Source of the DNA: Sambucus nigra
Taxonomy: Eukaryota > Streptophyta > Magnoliopsida > Dipsacales > Adoxaceae
Reading direction: 5' to 3'
DNA: 64,000 bases
Assembly (NCBI GenBank): GCA_949130495.1
Contig: OX422221.1
Span: forward strand, 154,931,241 to 154,995,240
This document shows positions 21,018 to 33,850 of the stretch, in pieces; the stretch's first letter is position 1; every line of letters starts with the position of its first letter. A program made the translations under genes and the position numbers. Below the pieces are notes generated by a model, which did no database searches, was not told the DNA's origin, and saw only the letters and a program-made list of their open reading frames with translations.

Positions 21018-23300
21018 TTCTAGTGTCTTTAGGAACCTGTGCAGATGTACGATGCCTTCAGTGTTGCTTTTGATTTGATGTAGGGCCTTAGGATTAAGAT
21101 TATTGATTTCTCTCGTGAGATATCGATCTCCTGCCGTAATTCAAGATGTTAGTAAATCTTTTGCTCGATCTCTCAAGATTCGTGTGCTGATTAGAGAAGG
21201 CAACCATGGAAGGCCGTTATGAGGGCGCCAAGAGATGGGGCTTAGTCAAAACTATAAATTGAAATCGGGGATGAGTATCATATTAGAGGTCACTCCCTTC
21301 GTGGCATTTTCTTAGATTGCTACAATTGCTACAAGGATATAGTAGCTATAATTTCCTAAGTACCGCTACAAGAAGAGAGTGGTACTAAACTTAGATTACT
21401 CAGTGAAGTTGAATTGGGAAAATATTTGAAACGCCCTTGATAAGGACCATACGTTGAAGTTAAGTCATGCGAAGGCAGTGTAACTTCATTCGGTGGAAGT
21501 ATTGGCCTTAGAAGCATTGGTTTATAGAGGGGTATAGGAATACCCAGACGTGAAAATTTGAGGAAATGTTTTCCACCGATTGGAGAAATGTTGAAATAGT
21601 AGGAATAGTAGTCCTTATATTGGAAGTAACATGAGGTTTAGCTCATAAAGGAACCTTATGGATGGTTTTGACAGCGAGTTCCTTTGATATATCAGAAATG
21701 TAGAGAATGCATCTTTTCATGTATTCCCAAGAGGATCGGTCAGAGGTCAACAGTAAAGGAAGAGATATATGGTAAAGGAAACCTTACACCAAAATAAGGT
21801 AGGTACAAGGAAGAAAGAGTCTTTCAATGAAATGATAGGCTCACTAGTAAATGTTATTAATAATTATTGAGAAGTCGTGTTAGTGAAACCTTATTGGTGG
21901 ACTTCCACCCAAGGAGATTCATGGAAATAAGGCAGTTGAGGCCGGTAGCGTGTTTTCCTTTGCTGAAGGAGTTAAGGAAACTACGAGGGTGATTGTTAGG
22001 ATCGAGGCTATGGAGCCTGAGGTACTGAAAACTTTAACATGGTCAGGGTGTCCAGGGATGGGGAATGATGGTGATGGGGAAAGTAGAACCACACACTTTG
22101 GTGTTGTCTGGTAGGAGTTAAAGGACAAAAATAGGGAGCCTAGATGGGGCATTGATTGGAGTAGTTTTTGGTACAGATAGAACAAGGGTATTGTATCTGG
22201 GAACTCTTTAGAGCATCCATGGTAATTGACAAGAATGTTGTTGTGAGTTTCATCTCGAATAAGGGAAGTATGTTTTGTGGGGCAAGGTTGAGCCTCATTA
22301 TTTTATTAACCCTAGACTCGGGTGTGTAATTTGAGCTTTGTGGTAGTATTGATATTAATATAGAGGTTATATCTATATGTTTTCCTAGGTGGAGAGGTTC
22401 TATTTTCTGTAATTCATTGTGAATGGATGATGATATTTTAAAATTTTGTTTGGATTATGCTACTCGGTGTTTGTGCTATACGAGTATAAAATATTCTGAT
22501 TTGAGATATAGCAGGCTCATGATTGTGAGACTACCATATCTTCGGTTCCAGAGTGGAACTAGTTATTCTATAATATCTCTCCTGGATATGGGTTAAGAGT
22601 TTATAGAGAGGGTTTAATGTATGTATGAATTGTTATTTTACTTGTTTTATGCTACGATATCTCCACGACCAACTAAGTTAAGTAGTAGTGTATCAGAGGG
22701 GCTCCTTGTTTGGATTTCTCTTGCGAGACACTCTACGTATGAACCTTAACGACGTTGGGGGTGGAGAGATGTTACTTTATGCTAGGATGTGGGTTTTGGT
22801 GAAATTAGCCGAGAGTCACGTGATTGATGAAAGGGCTAATAAAAAGTTAATATGCGGTGCAGAAGCACTGAAAATAGTTCTCTCACCTGATAGATGTGGG
22901 CGAGACAAAGATAAGGAAGTCAGATTGAGGCTTATAACCAGGCCATGATTAGAAGGCAAATTAAAAAGATGTATATATTTATATTTGGGAGAATGTTTCG
23001 CAACACTTTGCAGAAAGTAGGCACCCGATTAGTTAGCTTTTTCATTTTGCTGTAACGGTAGGATATAGAAGTAGAAACGCGTTAGTAGGGTTACGAGTTA
23101 AGATTTTTAACAGTCCTGATTGGGTCCCTTAGTCCATTATATCTTGATGACCGACGGTGCGAGGTAGTAGTGTAAAGGGAGGGTTCCTTGTCTGGATTTC
23201 GCTTTGTGAGACGTCCCACGCATGAAACTGGGAAAATGTCAAAAATTGAGAAAGGTCTTGGGCACTAGGGATATAGTTAATATAATATAGTTAGTATAGG
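21018..23300 (+). pseudogene. Decayed leader/gag region of the Tekay-like element
   Basis: No gag frame longer than about 90 codons remains, and no capsid motif is readable. The region is placed as gag because it lies between the primer site and a zinc-knuckle remnant at about 23,315. It holds two copies of the dispersed block, at 22,681-22,743 and 23,163-23,226, spaced about 480 bp; the LARD internal region has two copies spaced about 500 bp, so the two internal regions share ancestry. Confidence 0.5.
22681..23226 (+). repeat. Dispersed block, copies 8 and 9 (sense)
   Basis: Copy 8 (22,681-22,743) starts AGTAGTAGTGTATCAGAGG; copy 9 (23,163-23,226) starts GGTAGTAGTGTAAAGGGAGG. Both continue with a CCTTG-TGGATTTC core and end in a C-TACG-ATGAA type word. 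Copy 9 also keeps an upstream GACCGACGGTGCG-like extension found in the LARD LTR copies. In copy 9 the small TCGC/GTGA stem is kept by a G-U pair. Confidence 0.85.
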
Positions 23301-23985
23301 ACACTTTCCAGGGAGGTTCTTTGGTTATGGAAACACTGGCCACAAATGTCAGGATTGTTCTCAGAAGGGAAGAGCCCCGCAACAACAGTAGGGTGGTCGT
23401 CAGGAGACCCAATGATTGATATTTCCAGCCGCCCTCCCAGCACCACAGTTGGTACCATCTTTGCTAACCATTTAAGTAGCTCTGATCCAGTAGGGACCGC
23501 TACAGTATGGGCAAGTTTACAACGTCCACCAGGTCGCATTTCCTCAGGCTCCACTCGCGGTTGAGGGTACGTTATCTATTCAGGGGACTTTGGGGTGGAT
23601 CTTATTTGACATAGGGGCTTCACATAGTTTCATTGCCACTAGTTTAGCATGCGCCACTGGGTTATTAGAAATGGCAGAAAGTACCGTTATTAGTGTAGAC
23701 TCACTATTAGGCTATGGGTCATTGATATTCTTTATATATCGGGGAGTGGGCATAGAAATTAGGAGATTAATCTTACCGGTCGACATGCTTGCCTTATAAA
23801 TGCACGAGTATGATGCTTTTATCGAGATGGATTGGCTAGTTTTGTATAGGGCGATGATTGACTGTTATAGTCATAGAATTGTGTTCGTAATATCGGGTAA
23901 GTAGATATTTTTGGTGACGATGCCTCGTCCTGAGGGAGTTTAGTTCACCCATTTATATTATATAGAGGAGGATACCTCTAAGGAG
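23301..23985 (+). pseudogene. Tekay-like gypsy gag zinc knuckle and protease, decayed
   Basis: The frame around 23,312-23,370 reads FFGYGNTGHKCQDC, a CCHC knuckle in which the first two cysteines have become Phe and Tyr while His and the last Cys remain. Protease follows at 23,580-23,800 with ILFDIGASHSFIATSLA, where the usual LFDTGASHSFI active site has Thr changed to Ile; LPVDM and YDAFIEMDWL follow as in chromovirus protease. Several stops (for example near 23,797 and 23,902) break the frame. The RT begins directly after, at about 24,000, in the usual gag-PR-RT order. Confidence 0.8.
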
Positions 23986-24780
23986 GTGGTGATTCCACCT
24001 GATTCGATTCCAATTGCTCATGAGTTCACTGATGTATTTCAGGACATACCAGAGCTATCGCCTAGGATAGAGATAAAATTTGTGATAAGCTTGACTCTGT
24101 TCACTCAGACGATATCCCGCACACCTTATCATATGGATCTGATGGAGACGAGGGAGTTACAGGATCAGATTAAGCAGTTATGGGGACAGGGCTTCATCCG
24201 TAGGAGTACCTCTCCTTGGGGCTCTCCCGTACTATTCGTGAAGAAGAGAGATGGGTCACTACGATTGTCTATTGACTATCAAGAGTTGAATAAGGTCACT
24301 ATACAGAATAAGTATCCGTTGCCCCAAATTGATTTCCTATTCGACCATTTGTGGGGTTTTACCTACTTTTCAAAGATAGACTTGATATCGGGATACCATC
24401 AGTTATACATTAGGGAGGGGGGCATATCTAAGACAGCCTTCTTGACGCGATATAGATCCTATGATTTTAGGGTTATGCCATATAGGCTAACCAATGCACG
24501 GGATGTATTCACGCATTTGATGAACAGGGTGTTCAGAGAGTTCTCAGATTAGTTTGTCATAATCTTCGTGGATGACATCTTAATTTATTCCCAGATTGAG
24601 GAGGAGTATGCCGAGCATTTGGGGCCGATTTTGCAGACACTCCATGAGCATGAGTTGTATGCGAAATATGAGAAGTATGGGTTCTGGTTGAGAGAAGTTT
24701 AGTTTTTGGGGGACATTGTTTCTAAATAGGGGATATCCGTAGATCCGGGGAAGGTGTCAGCGGTAAGGGAGTGGGGGTAG
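23986..24780 (+). pseudogene. Tekay-like Ty3/gypsy reverse transcriptase, decayed
   Basis: This is the best preserved coding stretch of the window (188 codons open from 23,986). It shows [13 protein letters not shown] at about residues 15-27, [20 protein letters not shown] at about 73-92, [40 protein letters not shown], and [17 protein letters not shown]. After a stop at about 24,550 the active site reads FVDDILIYS (about 24,568-24,594), intact. The sequence resembles plant Tekay/Del chromoviruses, in which polymerase copies genomic RNA in the cytoplasmic particle. Stops at about 24,550, 24,700, 24,727 and 24,778 make it non-functional. Confidence 0.9.
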
Positions 24781-25430
24781 CCCATGACGCCGACAGAGAT
24801 ATGTAGTTTCTTAGGGATGACAGGATACTACAGGCGGGTTATTCAAGGATTCTCGTAGATAGCGCATTTGATGACAAATTTGACTCGCAATTGGGTGCAA
24901 TATATATGGTATGATGCCTGCCAATTGGCGTTCAATGAGATGAAGGACAAGCTGACTTCAGCACCAGTACTAGCACTGCCTAGATCGGGGGTGGAATACC
25001 TGGTTTATATTGATACGTTCATACTAGGACTTAGGGGCATGCTTCAGCATGAGGATAGGTAAATATATTATGCTTTCCATAAGCTTAAGCCTCACTAGAG
25101 GAGTGACCCCACCCATGACTTGGAGTTAGCGACAGTCGTGTTTGCACTTCGATTATGGAGACATTATCTATTAGGGGAGAAATTTTGCCTATTCACAGAT
25201 CACAAGTCACTCCAGTACCTATTCACACAGCGGCAACTGAATATGCGTCAGTGGGGGTGGCTTGAATTTGTGAAGGACTATCAGTTTGACATCCATTATC
25301 ACCTGGGGAAAGCTAACATGGTAGCAGACGCGTTAAGTTATAGGCCAACAGGTGAGGTGGCCAAGGTATGGAAGATGAAATGGAAGGAATTGGGACATCA
25401 GGATGCGGTTGCCCATTTATTCATGTCAGT
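24781..25430 (+). pseudogene. Tekay-like RNase H, decayed
   Basis: After the RT, PTEICSFLGMTGYYRR marks the connection, followed by LTSAPVLALPRSGVEYLVYI (24,955 onward), in which the first RNase H Asp (YID) is kept. Further on, [20 protein letters not shown] carries the usual Glu, and [13 protein letters not shown] the usual Asp. The part ends [15 protein letters not shown] (about 25,295-25,340). Two stops interrupt it near 25,060 and 25,097. The residues needed for catalysis seem mostly preserved, so decay is by scattered stops and not by deletion. Confidence 0.85.
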
Positions 25431-26000
25431 GGTGATAGTTACCCCGAGATCGTTACTAAGGTGATACAGGCTCAGGCTGTAGACTCGTTCTGTCAGGATC
25501 GGATTGTTCAGCTTCTAGTCAAGGGGGCATAGTCATATTCTATGAGCTCCGGTAGGGGCTTACGCTTTAATGACAGACTAGTAGTTACAGAGGGGGAGGA
25601 GCTATAACTGTCAGTGATGGAAGAGTTGCATCGATCAGGATTTAAAGTACATCCCTGAGGGGATAACATATGCCAGGATATGTGGCGATAGTATTGGTGG
25701 AGTGGAATGAAGAAGTACATCACCGAGTTTGTTTCAAAATGTGTCACTTGTCAGATGGTAAAAGTGGACCACTAGAGACCGCCAGGGATGTTACAGCTGC
25801 TAAAGATCCCTATGTGGAAATGGGAGAGCATTTCCATGGATTTCATCACAGGGCTACCTACATCACAGAGGGGCCGCAATTCCATATGGGTGATTGTGGA
25901 TCGGCTGACCAAGGTAGCTCATTTTATACCAGTCTGGACCGATTATACTACGGGGAAGTACACTCTGATCTCCAGCGTGTTGGCTAGAGGTGGGGGATAG
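25431..26000 (+). pseudogene. Tekay-like integrase, N-terminal zinc finger and start of core
   Basis: The zinc-binding region is readable around 25,620-25,760 (EELHRSGFKVHP, then FVSKCVTCQMVK, giving the second half of HHCC). The core starts at about 25,800 with [20 protein letters not shown], containing the first catalytic Asp (MDFITGLP), followed by [15 protein letters not shown]. The sequence stops matching at about 25,985. The expected remainder of the core, with the second Asp and the Glu (SDRDPRF and DGQSE regions), is missing, so about 0.5 kb has been deleted relative to the family. Confidence 0.85.
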
Positions 26001-26625
26001 CAATCTACTTGGGCCATAGGTAATTTAGGATACCTCAGCCAGGATAGAGATGATTCGAAGCTATATTCAGGTTTCCTAGTATAGACAGGAGATCTACGCT
26101 GATGACAAGAGGTTCTTCAGGGAGTTTAATGTGGGGGACCATATGTTGCTACTAGTATCCCATATGAAGGGGGTAATGTGGTTTGGGAAGAAAGGGAAGT
26201 TGGTGTCGAGGTATATAGGGACATTCCCTATTATTGAGGGAATTGGGACAATAGCTTACAGACTTGGATTACTAGAGCACTTGCATAGGATTCATGACGT
26301 GTTCCATATTTCTTCGCTAATGAGATATCTTCGAGATGACATGATCCACACTCATATTGCTTTATAGGAGATTGACCTACAACCCGACAGTTCCTACGAG
26401 GAGGGGCCAATTGCTATCCTAGAACGTAGCAAGAGGAAATTGAGGTCAAAGGTAGTGCCGCTAGTGCATGTTTAGTGGCGACATCATAATGTTGAGGAGT
26501 CTACTTGGGAGCGTGAGGATGAGATGCACGACAAATATCCAAAGTTATTCCTACCAGATATATCGTTATATTTACGTTTTTCTGAATTTCAAAATGAAAT
26601 TTCGTTATTGGGGGAGAGTATGTAA
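26001..26625 (+). pseudogene. Tekay-like integrase C-terminus with chromodomain
   Basis: Directly after the deletion the sequence resumes at about 26,080 with RQEIYADDKR, then FNVGDHMLLLVSHMKGVM, FGKKGKLVSRYIG and IHDVFHISSLMRYL, typical of the C-terminal domain that precedes the chromodomain. A chromodomain follows at about 26,415-26,560: IAILERSKRKLRSK, PLVHV, W, EESTWE and YPKLF. In chromoviruses this domain steers insertion to heterochromatin by binding modified histone H3. Stops at about 26,367 and 26,474 break it. Confidence 0.85.
26607..26620 (+). other. Polypurine tract before LTR C
   Basis: ATTGGGGGAGAGTA directly precedes the LTR start TGTAATACCC, as expected for plus-strand primer and 3' LTR. 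This places LTR C as the 3' LTR of the plus-strand pol. Confidence 0.85.
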
Positions 26626-27743
26626 TACCCCGTATTTTTTAGAGATTCTATTTTAATTATGGGATTAAATAATTTAATTGAGAATTTATTTATAATTAAT
26701 CCGAATTTAAGTAGATAATTACTAGCGTGATGAGAGTTAGTATTTATTGGTCATAATTATGTTGAATATTTCTTAGTGAGTAAAGTAATATATGAATATG
26801 AAAGTATTAAAGTTATCGGAGTGAAAAATATGGCAGTTATAGTACACTTAGTTGGGACGTGTGTGTGAGTCGTGTTAGGACTTAAATGCGGACTTAAAAG
26901 GGTAATTTCATTTTTGGTCATTTGGATGGCTGTTTTGAGTATGCTAACGTGTCCGGAAGGGTCGAGATAGTAAAAAAAGCGTACTCAGGTGTTTAGTTTG
27001 GAGTCCGGGACAACTTTAGGCCAACCCGACACCCGGAGGGGTATTTTTGTCTTCTAAAATTTGAGACTAATTAATGGAAAAAAAATAGATAAATATATCG
27101 TCCCTTACATAGTAGCATATAGAGTTATATTATGCTAAAATAAAGAGAGTCTAAGAGGAAGAAGGAGAAGAGGTTCCAAGGAGTTCTAAGGCCCAACCCA
27201 GTCACCTTCCACCAAAAACATCACCATCGTGTAGATCGGGAATAAGAGAATGTATCTATACCAGTTTCATTTGACGATTCAGACCTTCGTGAAAAGTTAA
27301 GTGTTTATCTTGCTAAATTTTGGAGAATAAAATGTCCATGTTAATTTAGTTGGTGGTTTATTCATGCTATTATGGAATTAGGACTGAAATTGGGCTTTAA
27401 ATCTACGATTATGGTATAGGTTTTTCATGTAAATGAATCATAATAACTTAGGGATTAGAAATGTGAATTTTATATGTTGAAATCACGAATTTAAATCTAT
27501 TTTTAGTTGTGATTAATGGTGATTATGTGAAATTAGGGCTTTTTGATGATTTGAGGAATAAATCTGAATTCAGATTCTAATTTTAAGGATTTGATGTTAA
27601 AAATATGTTGGGAATCATCCTATTACTACCGGGTATAGTTTTAAATCGTTGGATTTGAGTTATAATGAGAGTTTGAGAAATTTGGATGATGAAAAGATGG
27701 AAAAATGCAGGATTAGAACTGATAGGGACGAACTGCGGTTTTC

Positions 27744-27890
27744 TCGTTCGAACGACCTCATTCGAATGAGAATTACAACAATCCATCTAACGAGAATTCA
27801 GAGTACAATTCGTGCGAAGTTTTTTTCGAACGACCTGGTTCGAACAAGAATTCCAACGGGAATTCAGTCCTTAATTCGTTCGAACGAGAT
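27744..27890. repeat. TTCGAA palindrome array in LTR C
   Basis: TTCGAA cores lie at 27,748, 27,761, 27,825, 27,839 and 27,879, that is two pairs with a 13-14 bp step plus a single. The first pair is inside longer palindromes: TCGTTCGAACGA at 27,744-27,755 and CTCATTCGAATGAG at 27,757-27,770. GAATTC words fill the gaps. The array starts about 1.12 kb from the LTR start, as in LTR A. Confidence 0.85.
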
Positions 27891-28263
27891 TCTCTCCAGT
27901 TTTAACGAGATTTTAGAAATTTTAATTTTTTCCTGGACAAGTTAAAATCTTATAGGTTAATTCAATTGAGTGAAAATGACCTACGCTATTCGTGAGTGAC
28001 AACATCACATGGACTAGTGGTAAGATGATTGTGTAGCTACAAAGGAAAATAGGTTGGAATAAGAGGGCCTTATGAAATATATACGATAGATGGATTAATC
28101 GTACGAATAGAATAACGTGAGTATTAGAGATAATAATACTACGTATAAATTCGGTGACCTGGGATGTGTGAATACCTAATGATTATTATGGGTTGTATGT
28201 ATGTAACTATTGATTGAATTATTGCGTGTATGACATACCTATATTGCTTGCTATCGGGGGCGC

Positions 28264-28716
<453 letters not shown>

Positions 28717-29637
28717 ATATGTATACCTGTTACTTTTTCTATTGTGAGTGTTTAGTAGATGTGGAAATAATGATCCTTTAAAATATTGTTTGTGAGAAAA
28801 AGAAATACCTATGAGAATAACGATTATATATATGAATAACTATCCTTAAACACGTGATAATACGGGTAAAAGCATGAGATTGTTGATGTGATAATAGTTA
28901 TCTTCGAACTAGCTAGGTGGGTAGGATAACTAGGATGGGTTAAATATATGCGTTATGTGTGCACATTAGATGAGAGGTTAGTATCTCAAGTGAGAGTACG
29001 AGGATCTAACATGTACACTATATGTGTTATTGTTTTCATTTAAGCACTTGCTGATTTTTAAACTATTTTCAACTCGGGCTCTGACCCGTTTATTGAAAAT
29101 CTCTTTTCTTTGTCAAATCATTTTAAGTACCCAACCACCGGGACACCAAGGATAGGAGTTCCACTCATTTGACGAGATGTGGCTGTTGTGAAAGTTATAG
29201 GACTTGGTAGTAAACGCTCTATGATTCTCATTCCTCCATTTTGAGTTAGCTATTTCAGTTAGGGCACGTCGCCCCTTTTTACTTTTCAGACAGTCAGAGA
29301 TTGGTGGAGCTATTTATCTACTCCTTTCAGTTGATGGTTTATTTTGTTGGATTATTGTATTTGGGATTTTGGCTGTAAGTGTTTTCTCTAGTCTCATTTA
29401 TTGCTTTAGAAATTTTTATTTCATATGAGATTTGTTTGAATGTTGTATGAGTAATAAATGGTTAATTTGATTTAATGTTATTGAAAGATATCATTTTGAC
29501 ATCAACCTTTTTAAATATTAGGTGGTTAGTGTTAATAATAAAGTTTTCGACAGTGATGCATATTCTGAACCAACCGAATATTCTATCTTAATTTAATAAA
29601 GGACTGATCACCTGGTATTTAATTAGGCCGGGTGTCG

Positions 29638-31089
29638 CACCACTTATCTAGCATGGATTTAAAAACAACTACACACAAATTTTCATTTAAAAAACGGAGT
29701 TTAGAGTGGATAAAAACCTAATTCAATGAAGGAGAGTGAGTGTATATGTGAAGAAGATGAAGACAAACCCTCCAAAGTTCCACCCAAAATCTCCCAAACA
29801 AGCCTTCTTTCCAAATACCATTTGCAAGAACCTCCACTTGCTGTCCTAACTTTGGTAGGGACTTTAATGGAGTTTTGAGGCCTTTCAAGTGATGTTTGGG
29901 TGGGGGGAAAATGAAAGGGAGTGGAGCTACTAATTTATAGGGTGTTTACACTTGCTAGAACTTGAGAGATTTGAGAGGAAAAAATGTAAGTAGTTGACTT
30001 CTTAAAACCCAAGTCTTCCTCTCCTCCTCTCTCTTAAAAATCATTTTAAGAACTATTCTACTCTTGACTCACAACATAGAGGTTTGTATGTCCTAAAATA
30101 TGTAAAGCTTGTCCCAAGGTCCGATTTTCAGAGTTGGAGAAAGACCACACCCAACCACCAAGTATCCTAGTTGAACCTAACTGAAAAAGACGCACATTGT
30201 GATGCTAAAAAGACCCCCAATGTCACTTTCTCTCTCTAATTTTTTTTTATTTGAAAGTTTTAACTTAAGAATCACATTCCTAGCATTTTTTTGAGTGAAG
30301 AATCATATTTACAACAGTCGTTTGGCCTCCGGGATTGTCCTATATATGGCACGCAAAATCGAGACCACCGTACAAAAGTATTTTTTCTGATTTTCTCTTC
30401 ATAGTAATATTCCTTATATTTTTGCGGGTAAAAAAACATATTCATAATATTTTTTTGACCTTCCAAGGCGACCTAAAAAATACGCGAACGAAACGTGACC
30501 TTCACGTAAAACATATTTTTTTCTTCACATGGTAATATTCCTTATATTTTTGTGAGTCAAAAAGCATATTCACAATATTTTTTTGACCTTCCGAGGCATC
30601 CTAACCAATATGCGCAAGAAACAGGGCCTTCGCGTAAAACATCTTTTTTTTTTATTTTTCTTTACATGGTAATATTCCTTATATTTTTTTGAATCAAAAA
30701 ATATATTCACAATATTTTTTTGACCTTCCGAGGCATCTTAAATAATACGCGCAAGAAACGGGACCTTCACACAAAATATATTTTTTTTTCGATTTTTCTT
30801 CGCATGGTAATATTCCTTATATTTTTGTGCGTCTAAATATATGGTCAGAATATTTTTTTGACTTACCAATTGTCCTAAATAACTCGCGCAAGATAGAACT
30901 TCGCTTTGTCGCGCGTCATAAGACAATTAACACACATGCTTACGTAGTTTTTGTTGCTTGTTCGAGTAGCGTGAAACTTAACCAAAGTACTCAAAATAAT
31001 TATACGGACACAAATCATAACTCATATGGAAACATGCGACGTAAAAATTTCATTAACTAAGCGTCGCTAAATAAAAGGATAATCATACA
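29638..31089. other. Unassigned region with a 135-bp tandem array
   Basis: From 29,638 to about 30,300 no coding sequence is recognised. The stretch at 29,690-29,960 has pyrimidine-rich and purine-rich segments like a promoter-leader of an LTR, but no ends were found. From about 30,330 to 30,900 lies a tandem array described separately. The junction with the copia 1 pol remnant lies near 31,080-31,100. Confidence 0.4.
30330..30900. repeat. Tandem array of four about 135-bp units
   Basis: The word GTAATATTCCTTATATTTTT starts at 30,404, 30,532, 30,669 and 30,807 (steps 128, 137, 138). Each unit also contains ATATTTTTTTGACCTTCC (changed in the last), a CGCGCAAG- or CGCGAACG-like word, and a T run. 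Units are well alignable, with the last more diverged. The array lies just upstream of the copia 1 pol remnant. Confidence 0.9.
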
Positions 31090-32500
31090 AGTACAATTAG
31101 AAGTGCAGGTATTATACCCTTAAGGAACGACTTGTTGCGAAAGGGTTTACTCAGAAAGAGGGCATCGATTAGGAGGAATCCTTTTCCCCGGTAGCTATGA
31201 TGAAGTCCATCCAAATTCATTTATCCATTGGGGCTCATTTCGATTATGAAATTTGATAAATGGACGTCAAGACTTCATTTCTTAATGGTAATCTTGACGA
31301 GTGTATCTATATGGTGCGGCCAGACGGTTTTATAGCCCAAGTTCAGGAGCATAAATTATGTAAGTTTAATAAGTCGATTTATGGACTTAAGAAACCATCT
31401 AGAACTTGAAAAAATTATTTTGATCAGGCATTCAAATCTTTTGTTTTTTTTGTCAATGTCTAGATAAGTCTTGTGTGTACCCGAAATGCAACGAAAACGT
31501 ATGGGTATTTTTAGTATTATACGTGGATGACATTTCTGCTCATTGAAAACACTGTTGGAGTGTTGTCTTTAGTTAAAGTGTGGTTGTCCAACCAATTTGA
31601 TATTAAAGACTTAGTAGTAGCTAGTCACATCCTTGGGATCAATCTTATATGTGATCACAAGAATAGGATGGTTGGTTTATCGCAAGCAACTTATATTGAT
31701 TAAATTCTTGCCAGAGCTATGAAAGATTCCAAGAAAGGGATCCTCCCTTTCAGACACAGAATATATCTTTCAAAGGATCAGTGTCCTAAGACACCTGATG
31801 GGATAGAGAAGATGAAAGGCATCCCATATTCTTCGATAGTTGGGAGCCTTATGTATGTTGTGCTATGCACTAGACCTAATATCTGCTTTGTTGTTGGCAT
31901 GGTTAAGAGATATTAGTCTAACCCTAGAGAAGAACACTAGACTATGGTAAATCATATACTTAAATACCTGAAAAGAACACAAAATATATGTTAGTTTATC
32001 AGGCAAAGAGTCTAGTACCTATTGGGTACATCGTTTAAGATTTTTAATTTGATAGAAATTCCAGAACTACATCTGAATATGGGTTTACCCTAGGAGGTGG
32101 AGCCATTAGTTGGAGGAGTATCAAGAAATATTTCATTGCTGATTCCACTATGGAAACTGAATACCTGGCTACCTTTGAGGCATCCAAGGAAGCAATATGG
32201 CTTAGAAACTTGTTAATGGATCTAGGTGTAGTACCTTTAGTTCATTAGACTATTACACTTTATTGTAATAATAGCGGTGTGTTTCTTAACCCAAAGGAAC
32301 CTAGGAGTTGTAAGACAGGTAAACAAATTGAGCTTAAGTGCCATCTCATTCTAGAATTATTTTAGTGGGTTGATGTTAGAGTTATGAAGATGGCATCGGA
32401 GAACAACCTGGCAGACCCTTTGACAAAGAGCTTACCAGTAAAGACTTTTGATAGTCACGTAGAGGGGGTGGGAGTGAAATGCATTACAACATGTCTTTAA
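31090..32500 (+). pseudogene. Ty1/copia element 1 pol remnant: RT and RNase H
   Basis: The frame starts inside RT with ERLVAKGFTQKEGID (about 31,120-31,165), then SFSPVAMMKSIQ, MDVKTSFLNGNLDECIYMV, FNKSIYGLKKPSRT and LYVDDI at the active site (about 31,517-31,535). It continues with YSSIVGSLMYVVLCTRPNIC (31,829 onward), SWRSIKKYFIADSTMETEYL (RNase H, 32,108 onward), and ends with NNLADPLTKSLPVKTF. Stops (about 31,169, 31,255, 31,407, 31,914 and others) and frameshifts are frequent. Gag, protease, integrase and the start of RT are missing, lost or displaced when the gypsy cluster came in. Order RT-RNase H with integrase upstream is the copia type. Confidence 0.9.
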
Positions 32501-32515
32501 GTCTAAGAGGAAGAT
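32501..32515 (+). other. Polypurine tract of copia element 1
   Basis: TCTAAGAGGAAGA precedes the 3' LTR start TGTTAGAG by one or two bases, as is typical for plant copia elements. Confidence 0.7.
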
Positions 32516-33850
32516 TGTTAGAGAAGTAGACTAAAATCATGCGTAATGTAATAATTTTAATTATGGATTTATTGTTATAATAGAATCAGTTATTCCTATT
32601 TTAATGAGAATCATATCTGGACATAATGTTTTGCAGTATTTTATATATTGCTGGTGTCTTTTATTCTATTGATTAGGTGTTCTGGTGTGTATAGTATGAC
32701 TTACACACATAGGATCAGATCACCAGTTCTTGTGGAATATAAGTTTTATCGTTCAAAATTTTAGATGGAACTGGACACACCATCATTAGGGCTGTAACAC
32801 AATATTTTAGTAGACCTATCTTGTTTATGGGAAACTGCATAGTTTCAACTTATTGTGTTAATATACTTTGTGTGTATTGAACGGGACCAATTTGAGGTCA
32901 TTATTTTTACACTAATTTTTATAAGAAAATGAACACCGAGTGATTATTAGGTTTACTTAAGGCTCTTAATCCTGATATGATTGATGACACATGCACTAAT
33001 TATTCATTACTTTGACTTATCGGGTGAGATTCATTATTGGATCAATAATCTTGATAAAGTGGGTAATGATGATTAATGTATAGTGAAAGTCTTTTATGGA
33101 TGGAATCCACATCTCGGTATAGAGACTGGTGATACCCCCTTGAGATGCTTATAAGTTTTGTACGTGTCAAACCCTGCATTGGATTATGTTAATACGACAC
33201 TATAAATAAGTTAAGTTGGGTCTCTTAAGGACTTAAAGAAGTTAATCAAATAAATTATCGGTAATTTATTTTATTAATGGGTATTTGTAACCTTAACCTG
33301 GGTTGAATCAAGTAATTAATAATGAGGAGCTCGAAATATAATTTTGAGTTAAGGAGTGGAGTCGCAATTATAATTATTTAGTGGTATTAATTATAATTAA
33401 GGGACTGAGATTAGGTTTCGAGGAGGATTAGGTTTTCTCAGTCCCATTTGGAGACACATCCTTATCTCTCCTTAAGGTACCTACTGCTGCCTATATATAT
33501 GCACCTAAGAATCATTATTTCTTAACCTATCCGTCACTCTTGGACACTCAAAAGATCCAAGTTCGAACATGTGAGAAAGAGAGGTAGTAGAAAAGAAAGA
33601 GGAGACAAGAAGGTGGTCACGAAATAGGATCCCACCCTCTACTCGTGACTGTCCATGTCAAGAATACAGTAGAAGACTGTGAGGTGAATTGAGCCATCAC
33701 ATATTCTATTCATGCAAAGACGAGATCAAATCAAATAGATCTCAAAAGGTAAATCCTAATTCTGCCTTGTAGGATTTCATGTATGTGTAATTTTTTTTGT
33801 AGTTCAATCTATACGCATTTTCAATAGACCATAGGACTTTCTCTCCAATA
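32516..33850 (+). mobile_element. 3' LTR of Ty1/copia element 1
   Basis: Starts TGTTAGAGAAGTAGACTAAA and ends CTCTCCAATA, where the partner ends CTCTCTAACA. It matches the 5' LTR (9,315-10,650) over its full 1,335 bp with scattered differences. Immediately after its end the minus strand resumes as gypsy reverse transcriptase (GTTCCTC, part of a Glu-Glu codon pair), showing the insertion point exactly. The flanking five bases (GTTCC) do not match those before the 5' LTR (GTGCT) or before its partial duplicate (GAATG). Confidence 0.85.

Noticed and set aside
23291..23564. Minus-strand frame of 87 codons opposite the protease region
   Set aside because: Shadow of the plus-strand gag-protease remnant, which has recognisable motifs.
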